From Lutraria lutraria (Eukaryota > Mollusca > Bivalvia > Venerida > Mactridae), in the NCBI GenBank assembly GCA_964023205.1, contig OZ026842.1, positions 10,013,407 through 10,077,406 of the forward strand: a stretch of DNA of 64,000 nucleotides, read 5' to 3'. Each line of letters starts with the position of its first letter. Positions within the stretch are counted from its first letter, which is position 1. This document shows positions 1-13,500 of this stretch, one piece after another. Under the pieces are notes generated by a model, which was given only the letters and a program-made list of their open reading frames with translations, searched no databases and had not been told where the DNA came from. A program made the translations under genes and the position numbers.

Positions 1-1722
1 CCAGTCCGAGACCATGTTCCCCACGCCCCGGTTGCCCGGTCATGCATTCTCCAGTCCGAGACCATGTCCTCCCCCAGGTTGTCCGGTCATGCATTCTCCA
101 GTCCGAGACCATGTCCCCCCCAGGTTGTCCGGTCATGCTTTCTCCAGTCCGAGACCATGTTCCCCACGCCCCGGTTGCCCGGTCATGCATTCTCCAGTCC
201 GAGACCATGTCCTCCCCAGGTTGTCCGGTCATGCATTCTCCAGTCAGAGACCATGTCCTCCCCAGGTTGTCCGGTCATGCATTCTCCAGTCCGAGACCAT
301 GTCCCCCCCAGGTTGTCAGGTTATGCATTCTCCAGTCCGAGACCATGTCCCCCCCAGGTTGTCCGGTCATGCTTTCTCCAGTCCGAGACCATGTCCTCCC
401 CAAGTTGTCCGGTCATGCATTCTCCAGTCCGAGACCATGTCCCCCCCCTCCTCGGTTGCCCGGTCATGCATTCTCCAGTCCGAGACCATGTCCCCCCCAG
501 GTTGCCCGGTCATGCATTCTCCAGTCCGAGACCATGTCCCCCCCAGGTTGTCCGGTCATGCTTTCTCCAGTCCGAGACCATGTTCCCCACGCCCCTGTTG
601 CCCGGTCATGCATTCTCCAGTCCGAGACCATGTCCCCCCCAGGTTGTCCGGTCATGCTTTCTCCAGTCCGAGACCATGTTCCCCACTCCCCGGTTGCCCG
701 GTCATGCATTCTCCAGTCCGAGACCATGTCCTCCCCAAGTTGTCCGGTCATGCATTCTCCAGTCCGAGACCATGTCCCCCCCTCCCCGGTTGCCCGGTCA
801 TGCATTCTCCAGTCCGAGACCATGTCCTCCCCAGGTTGTCCGGTCATGCATTCTCCAGTCCGAGACCATGTCCCCCCCAGGTTGTCCGGTCATGCATTCT
901 CCAGTCCGAGACCATGTCCCCCCCAGGTTGTCCGGTCATACTTTCTCCAGTCCGAGACCATGTTCCCCACGCCCCGGTTGCCCGGTCATGCATTCTCCAG
1001 TCCGAGACCATGTCCTCCCCCAGGTTGTCCGGTCATGCATTCTCCAGTCCGAGACCATGTCCCCCCCAGGTTGTCCGGTCATGCTTTCTCCAGTCCGAGA
1101 CCATGTTCCCCACGCCCCGGTTGCCCGGTCATGCATTCTCCAGTCCGAGACCATGTCCTCCCCAGGTTGTCCGGTCATGCATTCTCCAGTCCGAGACCAT
1201 GTCCCCCCCAGGTTGTCCGGTCATGCTTTCTCCAGTCCGAGACCATGTTCCCCACTCCCCGGTTGCCCGGTCATGCATTCTCCAGTCCGAGACCATGTCC
1301 CCCCCAGGTTGTCCGGTCATGCTTTCTCCAGTCCGAGACCATGTTCCCCACTCCCCGGTTGCCCGGTCATGCATTCTCCAGTCCGAGACCATGTCTTCCC
1401 CAGGTTGTCCGGTCATGCATTCTCCAGTCCGAGACCATGTCCCCCCCAGGTTGTCCGATCATGCATTCTCCAGTCCGAGACCATGTTCCCCCCTTCCCGG
1501 TTGCCCGGTCATGCATTCTCCAGTCTGAGACCATGTTCCCCCCTCCCCGGTTGCCCGGTCATGCATTCTCCAGTCCGAGATTATGTCCTCCCCAGGTTGT
1601 CCGGTCATGCGTTCTCCAGTCCGAGACCATGTCCCCCCAGGTTGTCCGGTCATGCATTCTCCAGTCCGAGACCATGTCCCCCCCCAGGTTGTCCGGTCAT
1701 GCATTCTCCAGTCCGAGACCAT
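1..1722. repeat. Subfamily A block 1 (C-rich, CpG-rich units)
   Basis: Units of 46-50 bp carrying CCAGTCCGAGACC and C-rich linkers such as CCCCCCCAGG or CCCACGCCCCGG. The block is free of stops over at least 500 codons in three forward frames. From about 460 onward it matches the block at 6510 onward with a constant offset of 6050 bp; near position 70 the offset is about 5811, so one copy carries an indel of about 240 bp. Confidence 0.9.
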
Positions 1723-3385
1723 GTCCTGTGGTTGTCCAATGCCCTACCTCTGGTTGTCCGGTCATGCATTCTCCAGTCTAAGACCATATCCTCTGGTTGT
1801 CCAATTCCTTTCCTCTAGTTGTCCGGTCATGCTTTCTCAAGTCTGAGACCATAACCTTTGGTTGTGCGGTCATGCATTCTCCAGTCTGAGACCATGTCCT
1901 ATGGTTTTCCGGTCATGCTTTCTCCAGTCTGAGACCATTCCCTAAGGTTGTCAAATACCCTACATCTGGTTGTCCGGTCATGCTTTCTCCAGTCCGAGAC
2001 CATGTCCTGTGGTTGTCCGAGACCGTGTCCTCTGGTTTTGCGGTCATGCATCCTCCAGTCTGAGACCATTCCCTCGGGTTGTCCAATACCCTACCTCTGG
2101 TTGTCCGGTCATGCATTCTCCAGTCTAAGACCATTTTCTCATGTTGTCCAATACCCTACCTTTAGTTGTCCGGTCATACTTTCTCCAGTCTAAGACCATG
2201 TCCTTTGGTTGTCCGGTCATGCATTCTCCAGTCAGATACCATGTCCTTTGGTTGTCCGGTCATGCTTTCTCCAGTCTGAGACCATGTCCTCTGGTTGTCC
2301 GGTCATGCATTCTCCAGTCTGAGACCATGCCCTCTGGTTGTCCAATACCCTACCTCTAGTTGTCCGGTCATGCTTTCTCCAGTCAGATACCATGTCCTTT
2401 GGTTGTCCGGTCATGCTTTCTCCAGTCTGAGACCATGTCCTCTGGTTGTCCGGTCATGCATTCTCCAGTCTTTGACCATGTCCTCTGGTTGTCCGGTCAT
2501 GCATTCTCCAGTCTAAGACCATTTTCTCATGTTGTCCAATACCCTGCCTCTAGTTGTCTGGTCATGCATTCTCCAGTCTGAGACCATGTCCTCTGGTTAT
2601 TCAATACCCTACCTCTAGTTGTCCGGTCATGCTTTGTCCAGTCTAAGACCATGTCCTTTGGTTGTCCGGTCATGCATTCTCCAGTCTGAGACCATGTCCT
2701 TTGGTTGTGCGGTCATGCTTTCTCCAGTCTTAGACCATGTCCTTTGGTTGTGCGGTCATGCATTCTCCAGTCTGAGACCATGTCCTCTGGTTGTCCGGTC
2801 ATGCTTTCTCCAGTCCGATACCATGTCCTGTGGTTGTCCGAGACCGTGTCCTCTGGTTTTGCGGTCATTCATCCTCCAGTCTGAGACCATTCCCTCGGGT
2901 TGTCCAATACCCTACCTCTGGTTGTCCGGTCATGCATTCTCCAGTCCGAGACCATGTCCTCTGGTTGTCCGGTCATGCTTTCTCCAGTCTGAGACTTTGC
3001 CCTCAGGTTGTCCAATACCCTACCTCTGGTTGTCCGGTCATGCATCCTCCAGTCCGAGACCATGCCCTCTGGTTGTCCAATACCCTACCTCTAGTTGTCC
3101 GGTCATGCTTTCTCCAGTCTGAGACCATGTCCTTTGGTTGTCCGGTCATGTATTCTCCAGACTGAGACCATTTCCTCTGGTTGTCCAATACCCTACCACT
3201 AGTTATCCGGTCATGCTTTCTCCAGTCTGAGACCATGTGCTTTGGTTGTACGGTCATGCATTCATCAGTCTGAGACCATGTACTCAGGTTGTCCAATACC
3301 CTACCTTTCGTTGTCCGGTCATGCATTCTCCAGTCCGTGACCATGTCCTCTGGTTGTCCGGTCATGCATTCTCCAGTCTGAGACC
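1723..3385. repeat. Subfamily B block 1 (43/65-bp units)
   Basis: Units mostly read CCAGTCTGAGACCATGTCC and CTCTGGTTGTCC, and many carry the 22-bp insertion giving 65-bp units. The content from about 1533 to 2580 reappears at 3386-4434 with a constant offset of 1853 bp. After a 65-bp difference the match continues at an offset of 1788 bp, so a whole unit was lost or gained in one copy. Confidence 0.88.
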
Positions 3386-3576
3386 ATGTTCCCCCCTCCC
3401 CGGTTGCCCGTTCATGCATTCTCCAGTCCGAGATTATGTCCTCCCCAGGTTGTCCGGTCATGCGTTCTCCAGTCCGAGACCATGTCCCCCCAGGTTGTCC
3501 GGTCATGCATTCTCCAGTCCGAGACCATGTCCCCCCCCAGGTTGTCCGGTCATGCATTCTCCAGTCCGAGACCATG
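3386..3576. repeat. Short subfamily A island at the start of a higher-order repeat
   Basis: A few C-rich A-type units, including the marker variants CCGAGATTATGTCC and CATGCGTTCTCC, sit between two B blocks. The same variants occur at the right ends of both long A blocks (about 1575 and 7525). The island is therefore the trailing edge of an A block carried along when the higher-order unit was duplicated. Confidence 0.85.
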
Positions 3577-5755
3577 TCCTGTGGTTGTCCAATGCCCTAC
3601 CTCTGGTTGTCCGGTCATGCATTCTCCAGTCTAAGACCATATCCTCTGGTTGTCCAATTCCTTTCCTCTAGTTGTCCGGTCATGCTTTCTCAAGTCTGAG
3701 ACCATAACCTTTGGTTGTGCGGTCATGCATTCTCCAGTCTGAGACCATGTCCTATGGTTTTCCGGTCATGCTTTCTCCAGTCTGAGACCATTCCCTAAGG
3801 TTGTCAAATACCCTACATCTGGTTGTCCGGTCATGCTTTCTCCAGTCCGAGACCATGTCCTGTGGTTGTCCGAGACCGTGTCCTCTGGTTTTGCGGTCAT
3901 GCATCCTCCAGTCTGAGACCATTCCCTCGGGTTGTCCAATACCCTACCTCTGGTTGTCCGGTCATGCATTCTCCAGTCTAAGACCATTTTCTCATGTTGT
4001 CCAATACCCTACCTTTAGTTGTCCGGTCATACTTTCTCCAGTCTAAGACCATGTCCTTTGGTTGTCCGGTCATGCATTCTCCAGTCAGATACCATGTCCT
4101 TTGGTTGTCCGGTCATGCTTTCTCCAGTCTGAGACCATGTCCTCTGGTTGTCCGGTCATGCATTCTCCAGTCTGAGACCATGCCCTCTGGTTGTCCAATA
4201 CCCTACCTCTAGTTGTCCGGTCATGCTTTCTCCAGTCAGATACCATGTCCTTTGGTTGTCCGGTCATGCTTTCTCCAGTCTGAGACCATGTCCTCTGGTT
4301 GTCCGGTCATGCATTCTCCAGTCTTTGACCATGTCCTCTGGTTGTCCGGTCATGCATTCTCCAGTCTAAGACCATTTTCTCATGTTGTCCAATACCCTAC
4401 CTCTAGTTGTCCGGTCATGCTTTGTCCAGTCTAAGACCATGTCCTTTGGTTGTCCGGTCATGCATTCTCCAGTCTGAGACCATGTCCTTTGGTTGTGCGG
4501 TCATGCTTTCTCCAGTCTTAGACCATGTCCTTTGGTTGTGCGGTCATGCATTCTCCAGTCTGAGACCATGTCCTCTGGTTGTCCGGTCATGCTTTCTCCA
4601 GTCCGATACCATGTCCTGTGGTTGTCCGAGACCGTGTCCTCTGGTTTTGCGGTCATTCATCCTCCAGTCTGAGACCATTCCCTCGGGTTGTCCAATACCC
4701 TACCTCTGGTTGTCCGGTCATGCATTCTCCAGTCCGAGACCATGTCCTCTGGTAGTCCGGTCATGCTTTCTCCAGTCTGAGACTTTGCCCTCAGGTTGTC
4801 CAATACCCTACCTCTGGTTGTCCGGTCATGCATCCTCCAGTCCGAGACCATGCCCTCTGGTTGTCCAATACCCTACCTCTAGTTGTCCGGTCATGCTTTC
4901 TCCAGTCTGAGACCATGTCCTTTGGTTGTCCGGTCATGTATTCTCCAGACTGAGACCATTTCCTCTGGTTGTCCAATACCCTACCACTAGTTATCCGGTC
5001 ATGCTTTCTCCAGTCTGAGACCATGTGCTTTGGTTGTACGGTCATGCATTCATCAGTCTGAGACCATGTACTCAGGTTGTCCAATACCCTACCTTTCGTT
5101 GTCCGGTCATGCATTCTCCAGTCCGTGACCATGTCCTCTGGTTGTCCGGTCATGCATTCTCCAGTCCGAGACCATGTCCTGTGGTTGTCCAATGCCCTAC
5201 CTCTGGTTGTCCGGTCATGCATTCTCCAGTCTAAGACCATTTCCTCTGGTTGTCCAATTCCCTACCTCTAGTTGTCCGGTCATGCTTTCTCCAGTCTGAG
5301 ACCATGTCCTTTGGTTGTGCGGTCATGCATTCTCCAGTCTGAGACCATGTCCTCGGGTTGTCCGGTCATGCTTTCTCCAGTCTGAGACCATGTCCTGCGG
5401 TTGTCCGAGACCATGTCCTCTGGTTGTCCGGTCATGCATTCTCCTGTCTGAGTCCATTCCCTAAGGTTGTCAAATACCCTACATCTGGTTTTCCGGTCAT
5501 GCATTCTCCAGTCTCAGACCATGTCCTCCATCAGTCTAAGGCCATTTCCTCAGGTTGTCTTATACCCTACCTCTAGTTGTCCGGTCATGCTTTCTCCAGT
5601 CTGAGACCATTCCCTCAGGTTGTCCAATACCCTACCTCTGGTTGTCCGGTCATGCTTTCTCCCGTCTGAGACTATGTCCTCAGGTTGTCCAATACCCTAC
5701 CTCTAGTTGTCTGGTCATGCTTTCTCCAGTCTGAGACCATGTCCTCTGGTTGTCC
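3577..5755. repeat. Subfamily B block 2
   Basis: A near copy of B block 1 (offset 1853, then 1788 bp) followed by units not present in block 1. Its right part (about 4790-5505) matches 12648-13361 with a constant offset of 7857 bp, showing a second, longer-range duplication. Confidence 0.86.
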
Positions 5756-7585
5756 GGTCATGCATTCTCCAGTCCGAGACCATGTCCTCCCCAGGTTGTC
5801 CGGTCATGCATTCTCCAGTCCGAGACCATGTCCTTCCCAAGTTGTCCGGTCATGCATTCTCCAGTCCGAGACCATGTCCTCCCCCAGGTTGTCCGGTCAT
5901 GCATTCTCCAGTCCGAGACCATGTCCCCCCCAGGTTGTCCGGTCATGCTTTCTCCAGTCCGAGACCATGTTCCCCACGCCCCGGTTGCCCGGTCATGCAT
6001 TCTCCAGTCCGAGACCATGTCCTCCCCAGGTTGTCCGGTCATGCATTCTCCAGTCCGAGACCATGTCCCCCCCAGGTTGTCCGGTCATGCTTTCTCCAGT
6101 CCGAGACCATGTTCCCCACTCCCCGGTTGCCCGGTCATGCATTCTCCAGTCCGAGACCATGTCCTCCCCAGGTTGTCCGGTCATGCATTCTCCAGTCCGA
6201 GACCATGTCCCCCCCAGGTTGTCCGGTCATGCTTTCTCCAGTCCGAGACCATGTTCCCCACTCCCCCGTTGCCCGGTCATGCATTCTCCAGTCAGAGACC
6301 ATGTCCTCCCCAGGTTGTCCGGTCATGCATTCTCCAGTCCGAGACCATGTCCCCCCCAGGTTGTCAGGTTATGCATTCTCCAGTCCGAGACCATGTCCCC
6401 CCCATGTTGTCCGTTCATGCTTTCTCCAGTCCGAGACCATGTCCTCCCCAAGTTGTCCGGTCATGCATTCTCCAGTCCGAGACCATGTCCCCCCCCCCTC
6501 CTCGGTTGCCCGGTCATGCATTCTCCAGTCCGAGACCATGTCCCCCCCAGGTTGCCCGGTCATGCATTCTCCAGTCCGAGACCATGTCCCCCCCAGGTTG
6601 TCCGTTCATGCTTTCTCCAGTCCGAGACCATGTTCCCCACGCCCCTGTTGCCCGGTCATGCATTCTCCAGTCCGAGACCATGTCCCCCCCAGGTTGTCCG
6701 GTCATGCTTTCTCCAGTCCGAGACCATGTTCCCCACTCCCCGGTTGCCCGGTCATGCATTCTCCAGTCCGAGACCATGTCCTCCCCAAGTTGTCCGGTCA
6801 TGCATTCTCCAGTCCGAGACCATGTCCCCCCCTCCCCGGTTGCCCGGTCATGCATTCTCCAGTCCGAGACCATGTCCTCCCCAGGTTGTCCGGTCATGCA
6901 TTCTCCAGTCCGAGACCATGTCCCCCCCAGGTTGTCCGGTCATGCATTCTCCAGTCCGAGACCATGTCCCCCCCAGGTTGTCCGGTCATGCTTTCTCCAG
7001 TCCGAGACCATGTTCCCCACGCCCCGGTTGCCCGGTCATGCATTCTCCAGTCCGAGACCATGTCCTCCCCCAGGTTGTCCGGTCATGCATTCTCCAGTCC
7101 GAGACCATGTCCCCCCCAGGTTGTCCGGTCATGCTTTCTCCAGTCCGAGACCATGTTCCCCACGCCCCGGTTGCCCGGTCATGCATTCTCCAGTCCGAGA
7201 CCATGTCCTCCCCAGGTTGTCCGGTCATGCATTCTTCAGTCCGAGACCATGTCCCCCCCAGGTTGTCCGGTCATGCTTTCTCCAGTCCGAGACCATGTTC
7301 CCCACTCCCCGGTTGCCCGGTCATGCATTCTCCAGTCCGAGACCATGTCTTCCCCAGGTTGTCCGGTCATGCATTCTCCAGTCCGAGACCATGTCCCCCC
7401 CAGGTTGTCCGGTCATGCATTCTCCAGTCCGAGACCATGTTCCCCCCTTCCCGGTTGCCCGGTCATGCATTCTCCAGTCTGAGACCATGTTCCCCCCTCC
7501 CCGGTTGCCCGGTCATGCATTCTCCAGTCCGAGATTATGTCCTCCCCAGGTTGTCCGGTCATGCGTTCTCCAGTCCGAGACCATG
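5756..7585. repeat. Subfamily A block 2
   Basis: A second long C-rich block, near-identical in unit order to block 1 (offset 6050 bp over most of its length). It includes the same rare variants, such as CAGTCAGAGACC and TTGTCAGGTTATGC. Reading frames of roughly 590-660 codons are open in all three forward frames. It returns to B-type units at about 7585. Confidence 0.9.
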
Positions 7586-10500
7586 TCCTGTGGTTGTGCG
7601 GTCATGCATTCTCCAGTCTGAGACCATGTCCTCTGGTTGTCCGGTCATGCTTTCTCCAGTCTGAGACCATTCCCTAAGGTTGTCAAATACCCTACCTCTG
7701 GTTGTCCGGTCATGCATTATCCAGTCCGAGACCATGACCTCTGGTTGTCCGGTCATGCTTTCTCCAGTCTGAGACCATTTCCTCTGGTTGTCCAATACCC
7801 TACCTCTAGTTGTCCGGTCATGCATTCTCCAGTCTGAGACCATGCCCTCTGGTTGTCCAATACCCTACCTCTAGTTGTCCGGTCATGCTTTCTCCAGTCA
7901 GATACCATGTCCTTTGGTTGTCCGGTCATGCTTTCTCCAGTCTGAGACCATGTCCTCTGGTTGTCCGGTCATGCATTCTCCAGTCTGAGACCATGTCCTC
8001 TGGTTGTCCGGTCATGCATTCTCCAGTCTAAGACCATTTTCTCATGTTGTCTAATACCCTACCTCTAGTTGTCTGGTCATGCATTCTCCAGTCTGAGACC
8101 ATGTCCTCTGGTTATTCAATACCCTACCTCTAGTTGTCCGGTCATGCTTTGTCAAGTCTAAGACCATGTCCTTTGGTTGTCCGGTCATGCATTCTCCAGT
8201 CTGAGACCATGTCCTTTGGTTGTGCGGTCATGCTTTCTCCAGTCTGAGACCATGTCCTTTGGTTGTGCGGTCATGCATTCTCCAGTCTGAGACCATGTCC
8301 TCTGGTTGTCCGGTCATGCTTTCTCCAGTCCGAGACCATGTCCTGTGGTTGTCCGAGACCGTGTCCTCTGGTTTTGCGGTCATGCATCCTCCAGTCTGAG
8401 ACCATTCCCTCGGGTTGTCCAATACCCTACCTCTGGTTGTCCGGTCATGCATTCTCCAGTCTAAGACCATTTTCTCATGTTGTCCAATACCCTACCTCTA
8501 GTTGTCCGGTCATACTTTCTCCAGTCTAAGACCATGTCCTTTGGTTGTCCGGTCATGCATTCTCCAGTCTGAGACCATGTCCTCTGGTTGTCCGGTCATG
8601 CATTCTCCAGTCCGAGACCATGTCCTGTGGTTGTCCAATGCCCTACCTCTGGTTGTCCGGTCATGCATTCTCCAGTCTAAGACCATATCCTCTGGTTGTC
8701 CAATTCCTTTCCTCTAGTTGTCCGGTCATGCTTTCTCAAGTCTGAGACCATAACCTTTGGTTGTGCGGTCATGCATTCTCCAGTCTGAGACCATGTCCTA
8801 TGGTTTTCCGGTCATGCTTTCTCCAGTCTGAGACCATTCCCTAAGGTTGTCAAATACCCTACATCTTGTTGTCCGGTCATGCTTTCTCCAGTCCGAGACC
8901 ATGTCCTGTGGTTGTCCGAGACCGTGTCCTCTGGTTTTGCGGTCATGCATCCTCCAGTCTGAGACCATTCCCTCGGGTTGTCCAATACCCTACCTCTGGT
9001 TGTCCGGTCATGCATTCTCCAGTCTAAGACCATTTTCTCATGTTGTCCAATACCCTACCTCTAGTTGTCCGGTCATACTTTCTCCAGTCTAAGACCATGT
9101 CCTTTGGTTGTCCGGTCATGCATTCTCCAGTCAGATACCATGTCCTTTGGTTGTCCGGTCATGCTTTCTCCAGTCTGAGACCATGTCCTCTGGTTGTCCG
9201 GTCATGCATTCTCCAGTCTGAGACCATGCCCTCTGGTTGTCCAATACCCTACCTCTAGTTGTCCGGTCATGCTTTCTCCAGTCAGATACCATGTCCTTTG
9301 GTTGTCCGGTCATGCTTTCTCCAGTCTGAGACCATGTCCTCTGGTTGTCCGGTCATGCATTCTCCAGTCTTTGACCATGTCCTCTGGTTGTCCGGTCATG
9401 CATTCTCCAGTCTAAGACCATTTTCTCATGTTGTCTAATACCCTACCTCTAGTTGTCTGGTCATGCATTCTCCAGTCTGAGACCATGTCCTCTGGTTATT
9501 CAATACCCTACCTCTAGTTGTCCGGTCATGCTTTGTCCAGTCTAAGACCATGTCCTTTGGTTGTCCGGTCATGCATTCTCCAGTCTGAGACCATGTCCTT
9601 TGGTTGTGCGGTCATGCTTTCTCCAGTCTGAGACCATGTCCTTTGGTTGTGCGGTCATGCATTCTTCAGTCTGAGACCATGTCCTCTGGTTGTCCGGTCA
9701 TGCTTTCTCCAGTCCGATACCATGTCCTGTGGTTGTCCGAGACCGTGTCCTCTGGTTTTGCGGTCATTCATCCTCCAGTCTGAGACCATTCCCTCGGGTT
9801 GTCCAATACCCTACCTCTGGTTGTCCGGTCATGCATTCTCCAGTCCGAGACCATGTCCTTTGGTTGTCCGGTCATGCATTCTCCAGTCTGAGACCATGTC
9901 CTCTGGTTGTCCGGTCATGCATTCTCCAGTCCGAGACCATGTCCTGTGGTTGTCCAATGCCCTACCTCTGGTTGTCCGGTCATGCATTCTCCAGTCTAAG
10001 ACCATATCCTCTGGTTGTCCAATTCCTTTCCTCTAGTTGTCCGGTCATGCTTTCTCAAGTCTGAGACCATAACCTTTGGTTGTGCGGTCATGCATTCTCC
10101 AGTCTGAGACCATGTCCTATGGTTTTCCGGTCATGCTTTCTCCAGTCTGAGACCATTCCCTAAGGTTGTCAAATACCCTACATCTTGTTGTCCGGTCATG
10201 CTTTCTCCAGTCCGAGACCATGTCCTGTGGTTGTCCGAGACCGTGTCCTCTGGTTTTGCGGTCATGCATCCTCCAGTCTGAGACCATTCCCTCGGGTTGT
10301 CCAATACCCTACCTCTGGTTGTCCGGTCATGCATTCTCCAGTCTAAGACCATTTTCTCATGTTGTCCAATACCCTACCTCTAGTTGTCCGGTCATACTTT
10401 CTCCAGTCTAAGACCATGTCCTTTGGTTGTCCGGTCATGCATTCTCCAGTCAGATACCATGTCCTTTGGTTGTCCGGTCATGCTTTCTCCAGTCTGAGAC

Positions 10501-13500
10501 CATGTCCTCTGGTTGTCCGGTCATGCATTCTCCAGTCTGAGACCATGCCCTCTGGTTGTCCAATACCCTACCTCTAGTTGTCCGGTCATGCTTTCTCCAG
10601 TCAGATACCATGTCCTTTGGTTGTCCGGTCATGCTTTCTCCAGTCTGAGACCATGACCTCTGGTTGTCCGGTCATGCATTCTCCAGTCTTTGACCATGTC
10701 CTCTGGTTGTCCGGTCATGCATTCTCCAGTCTAAGACCATTTTCTCATGTTGTCTAATACCCTACCTCTAGTTGTCTGGTCATGCATTCTCCAGTCTGAG
10801 ACCATGTCCTCTGGTTATTCAATACCCTACCTCTAGTTGTCCGGTCATGCTTTGTCCAGTCTAAGACCATGTCCTTTGGTTGTCCGGTCATGCATTCTCC
10901 AGTCTGAGACCATGTCCTTTGGTTGTGCGGTCATGCTTTCTCCAGTCTGAGACCATGTCCTTTGGTTGTGCGGTCATGCATTCTTCAGTCTGAGACCATG
11001 TCCTCTGGTTGTCCGGTCATGCTTTCTCCAGTCCGATACCATGTCCTGTGGTTGTCCGAGACCGTGTCCTCTGGTTTTGCGGTCATTCATCCTCCAGTCT
11101 GAGACCATTCCCTCGGGTTGTCCAATACCCTACCTCTGGTTGTCCGGTCATGCATTCTCCAGTCCGAGACCATGTCCTCTGGTTGTCCGGTCATGCATTC
11201 TCCAGTCTAAGACCATTTTCTCATGTTGTCCAATACCCTACCTCTAGTTGTCCGGTCATACTTTCTCCAGTCTAAGACCATGTCCTTTGGTTGTCCGGTC
11301 ATGCATTCTCCAGTCTGAGACCATGTCCTCTGGTTGTCCGGTCATGCATTCTCCAGTCCGAGACCATGTCCTGTGGTTGTCCAATGCCCTACCTCTGGTT
11401 GTCCGGTCATGCATTCTCCAGTCTAAGACCATATCCTCTGGTTGTCCAATTCCTTTCCTCTAGTTGTCCGGTCATGCTTTCTCAAGTCTGAGACCATAAC
11501 CTTTGGTTGTGCGGTCATGCATTCTCCAGTCTGAGACCATGTCCTATGGTTTTCCGGTCATGCTTTCTCCAGTCTGAGACCATTCCCTAAGGTTGTCAAA
11601 TACCCTACATCTTGTTGTCCGGTCATGCTTTCTCCAGTCCGAGACCATGTCCTGTGGTTGTCCGAGACCGTGTCCTCTGGTTTTGCGGTCATGCATCCTC
11701 CAGTCTGAGACCATTCCCTCGGGTTGTCCAATACCCTACCTCTGGTTGTCCGGTCATGCATTCTCCAGTCTAAGACCATTTTCTCATGTTGTCCAATACC
11801 CTACCTCTAGTTGTCCGGTCATACTTTCTCCAGTCTAAGACCATGTCCTTTGGTTGTCCGGTCATGCATTCTCCAGTCAGATACCATGTCCTTTGGTTGT
11901 CCGGTCATGCTTTCTCCAGTCTGAGACCATGTCCTCTGGTTGTCCGGTCATGCATTCTCCAGTCTGAGACCATGCCCTCTGGTTGTCCAATACCCTACCT
12001 CTAGTTGTCCGGTCATGCTTTCTCCAGTCAGATACCATGTCCTTTGGTTGTCCGGTCATGCTTTCTCCAGTCTGAGACCATGTCCTCTGGTTGTCCGGTC
12101 ATGCATTCTCCAGTCTTTGACCATGTCCTCTGGTTGTCCTGTCATGCATTCTCCAGTCTAAGACCATTTTCTCATGTTGTCTAATACCCTACCTCTAGTT
12201 GTCTGGTCATGCATTCTCCAGTCTGAGACCATGTCCTCTGGTTATTCAATACCCTACCTCTAGTTGTCCGGTCATGCTTTGTCCAGTCTAAGACCATGTC
12301 CTTTGGTTGTCCGGTAATGCATTCTCCAGTCTGAGACCATGTCCTTTGGTTGTGCGGTCATGCTTTCTCCAGTCTGAGACCATGTCCTTTGGTTGTGCGG
12401 TCATGCATTCTCCAGTCTGAGACCATGTCCTCTGGTTGTCCGGTCATGCTTTCTCCAGTCCGATACCATGTCCTGTGGTTGTCCGAGACCGTGTCCTCTG
12501 GTTTTGCGGTCATTCATCCTCCAGTCTGAGACCATTCCCTCGGGTTGTCCAATACCCTACCTCTGGTTGTCCGGTCATGCATTCTCCAGTCCGAGACCAT
12601 GTCCTCTGGTTGTCCGGTCATGCTTTCTCCAGTCTGAGACTTTGCCCTCAGGTTGTCCAATACCCTACCTCTGGTTGTCCGGTCATGCATCCTCCAGTCC
12701 GAGACCATGCCCTCTGGTTGTCCAATACCCTACCTCTAGTTGTCCGGTCATGCTTTCTCCAGTCTGAGACCATGTCCTTTGGTTGTCCGGTCATGTATTC
12801 TCCAGACTGAGACCATTTCCTCTGGTTGTCCAATACCCTACCACTAGTTATCCGGTCATGCTTTCTCCAGTCTGAGACCATGTGCTTTGGTTGTACGGTC
12901 ATGCATTCATCAGTCTGAGACCATGTACTCAGGTTGTCCAATACCCTACCTTTCGTTGTCCGGTCATGCATTCTCCAGTCCGTGACCATGTCCTCTGGTT
13001 GTCCGGTCATGCATTCTCCAGTCCGAGACCATGTCCTGTGGTTGTCCAATGCCCTACCTCTGGTTGTCCGGTCATGCATTCTCCAGTCTAAGACCATTTC
13101 CTCTGGTTGTCCAATTCCCTACCTCTAGTTGTCCGGTCATGCTTTCTCCAGTCTGAGACCATGTCCTTTGGTTGTGCGGTCATGCATTCTCCAGTCTGAG
13201 ACCATGTCCTCGGGTTGTCCGGTCATGCTTTCTCCAGTCTGAAACCATGTCCTGCGGTTGTCCGAGACCATGTCCTCTGGTTGTCCGGTCATGCATTCTC
13301 CTGTCTGAGTCCATTCCCTAAGGTTGTCAAATACCCTACATCTGGTTTTCCGGTCATGCATTCTCCAGTCTCAGACCATGTCCTCCATCAGTCTAAGGCC
13401 ATTTCCTCAGGTTGTCTTATACCCTACCTCTAGTTGTCCGGTCATGCTTTCTCCAGTCTGAGACCATTCCCTCAGGTTGTCCAATACCCTACCTCTGGTT

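Noticed and set aside
14..7664. Reading the long open frames in the array as Pro/Ser-rich proteins
   Set aside because: All three forward frames and parts of the reverse strand are open at once, the frames are products of a stop-free tandem repeat, and no splice sites, promoter or non-repeat coding sequence support a gene.
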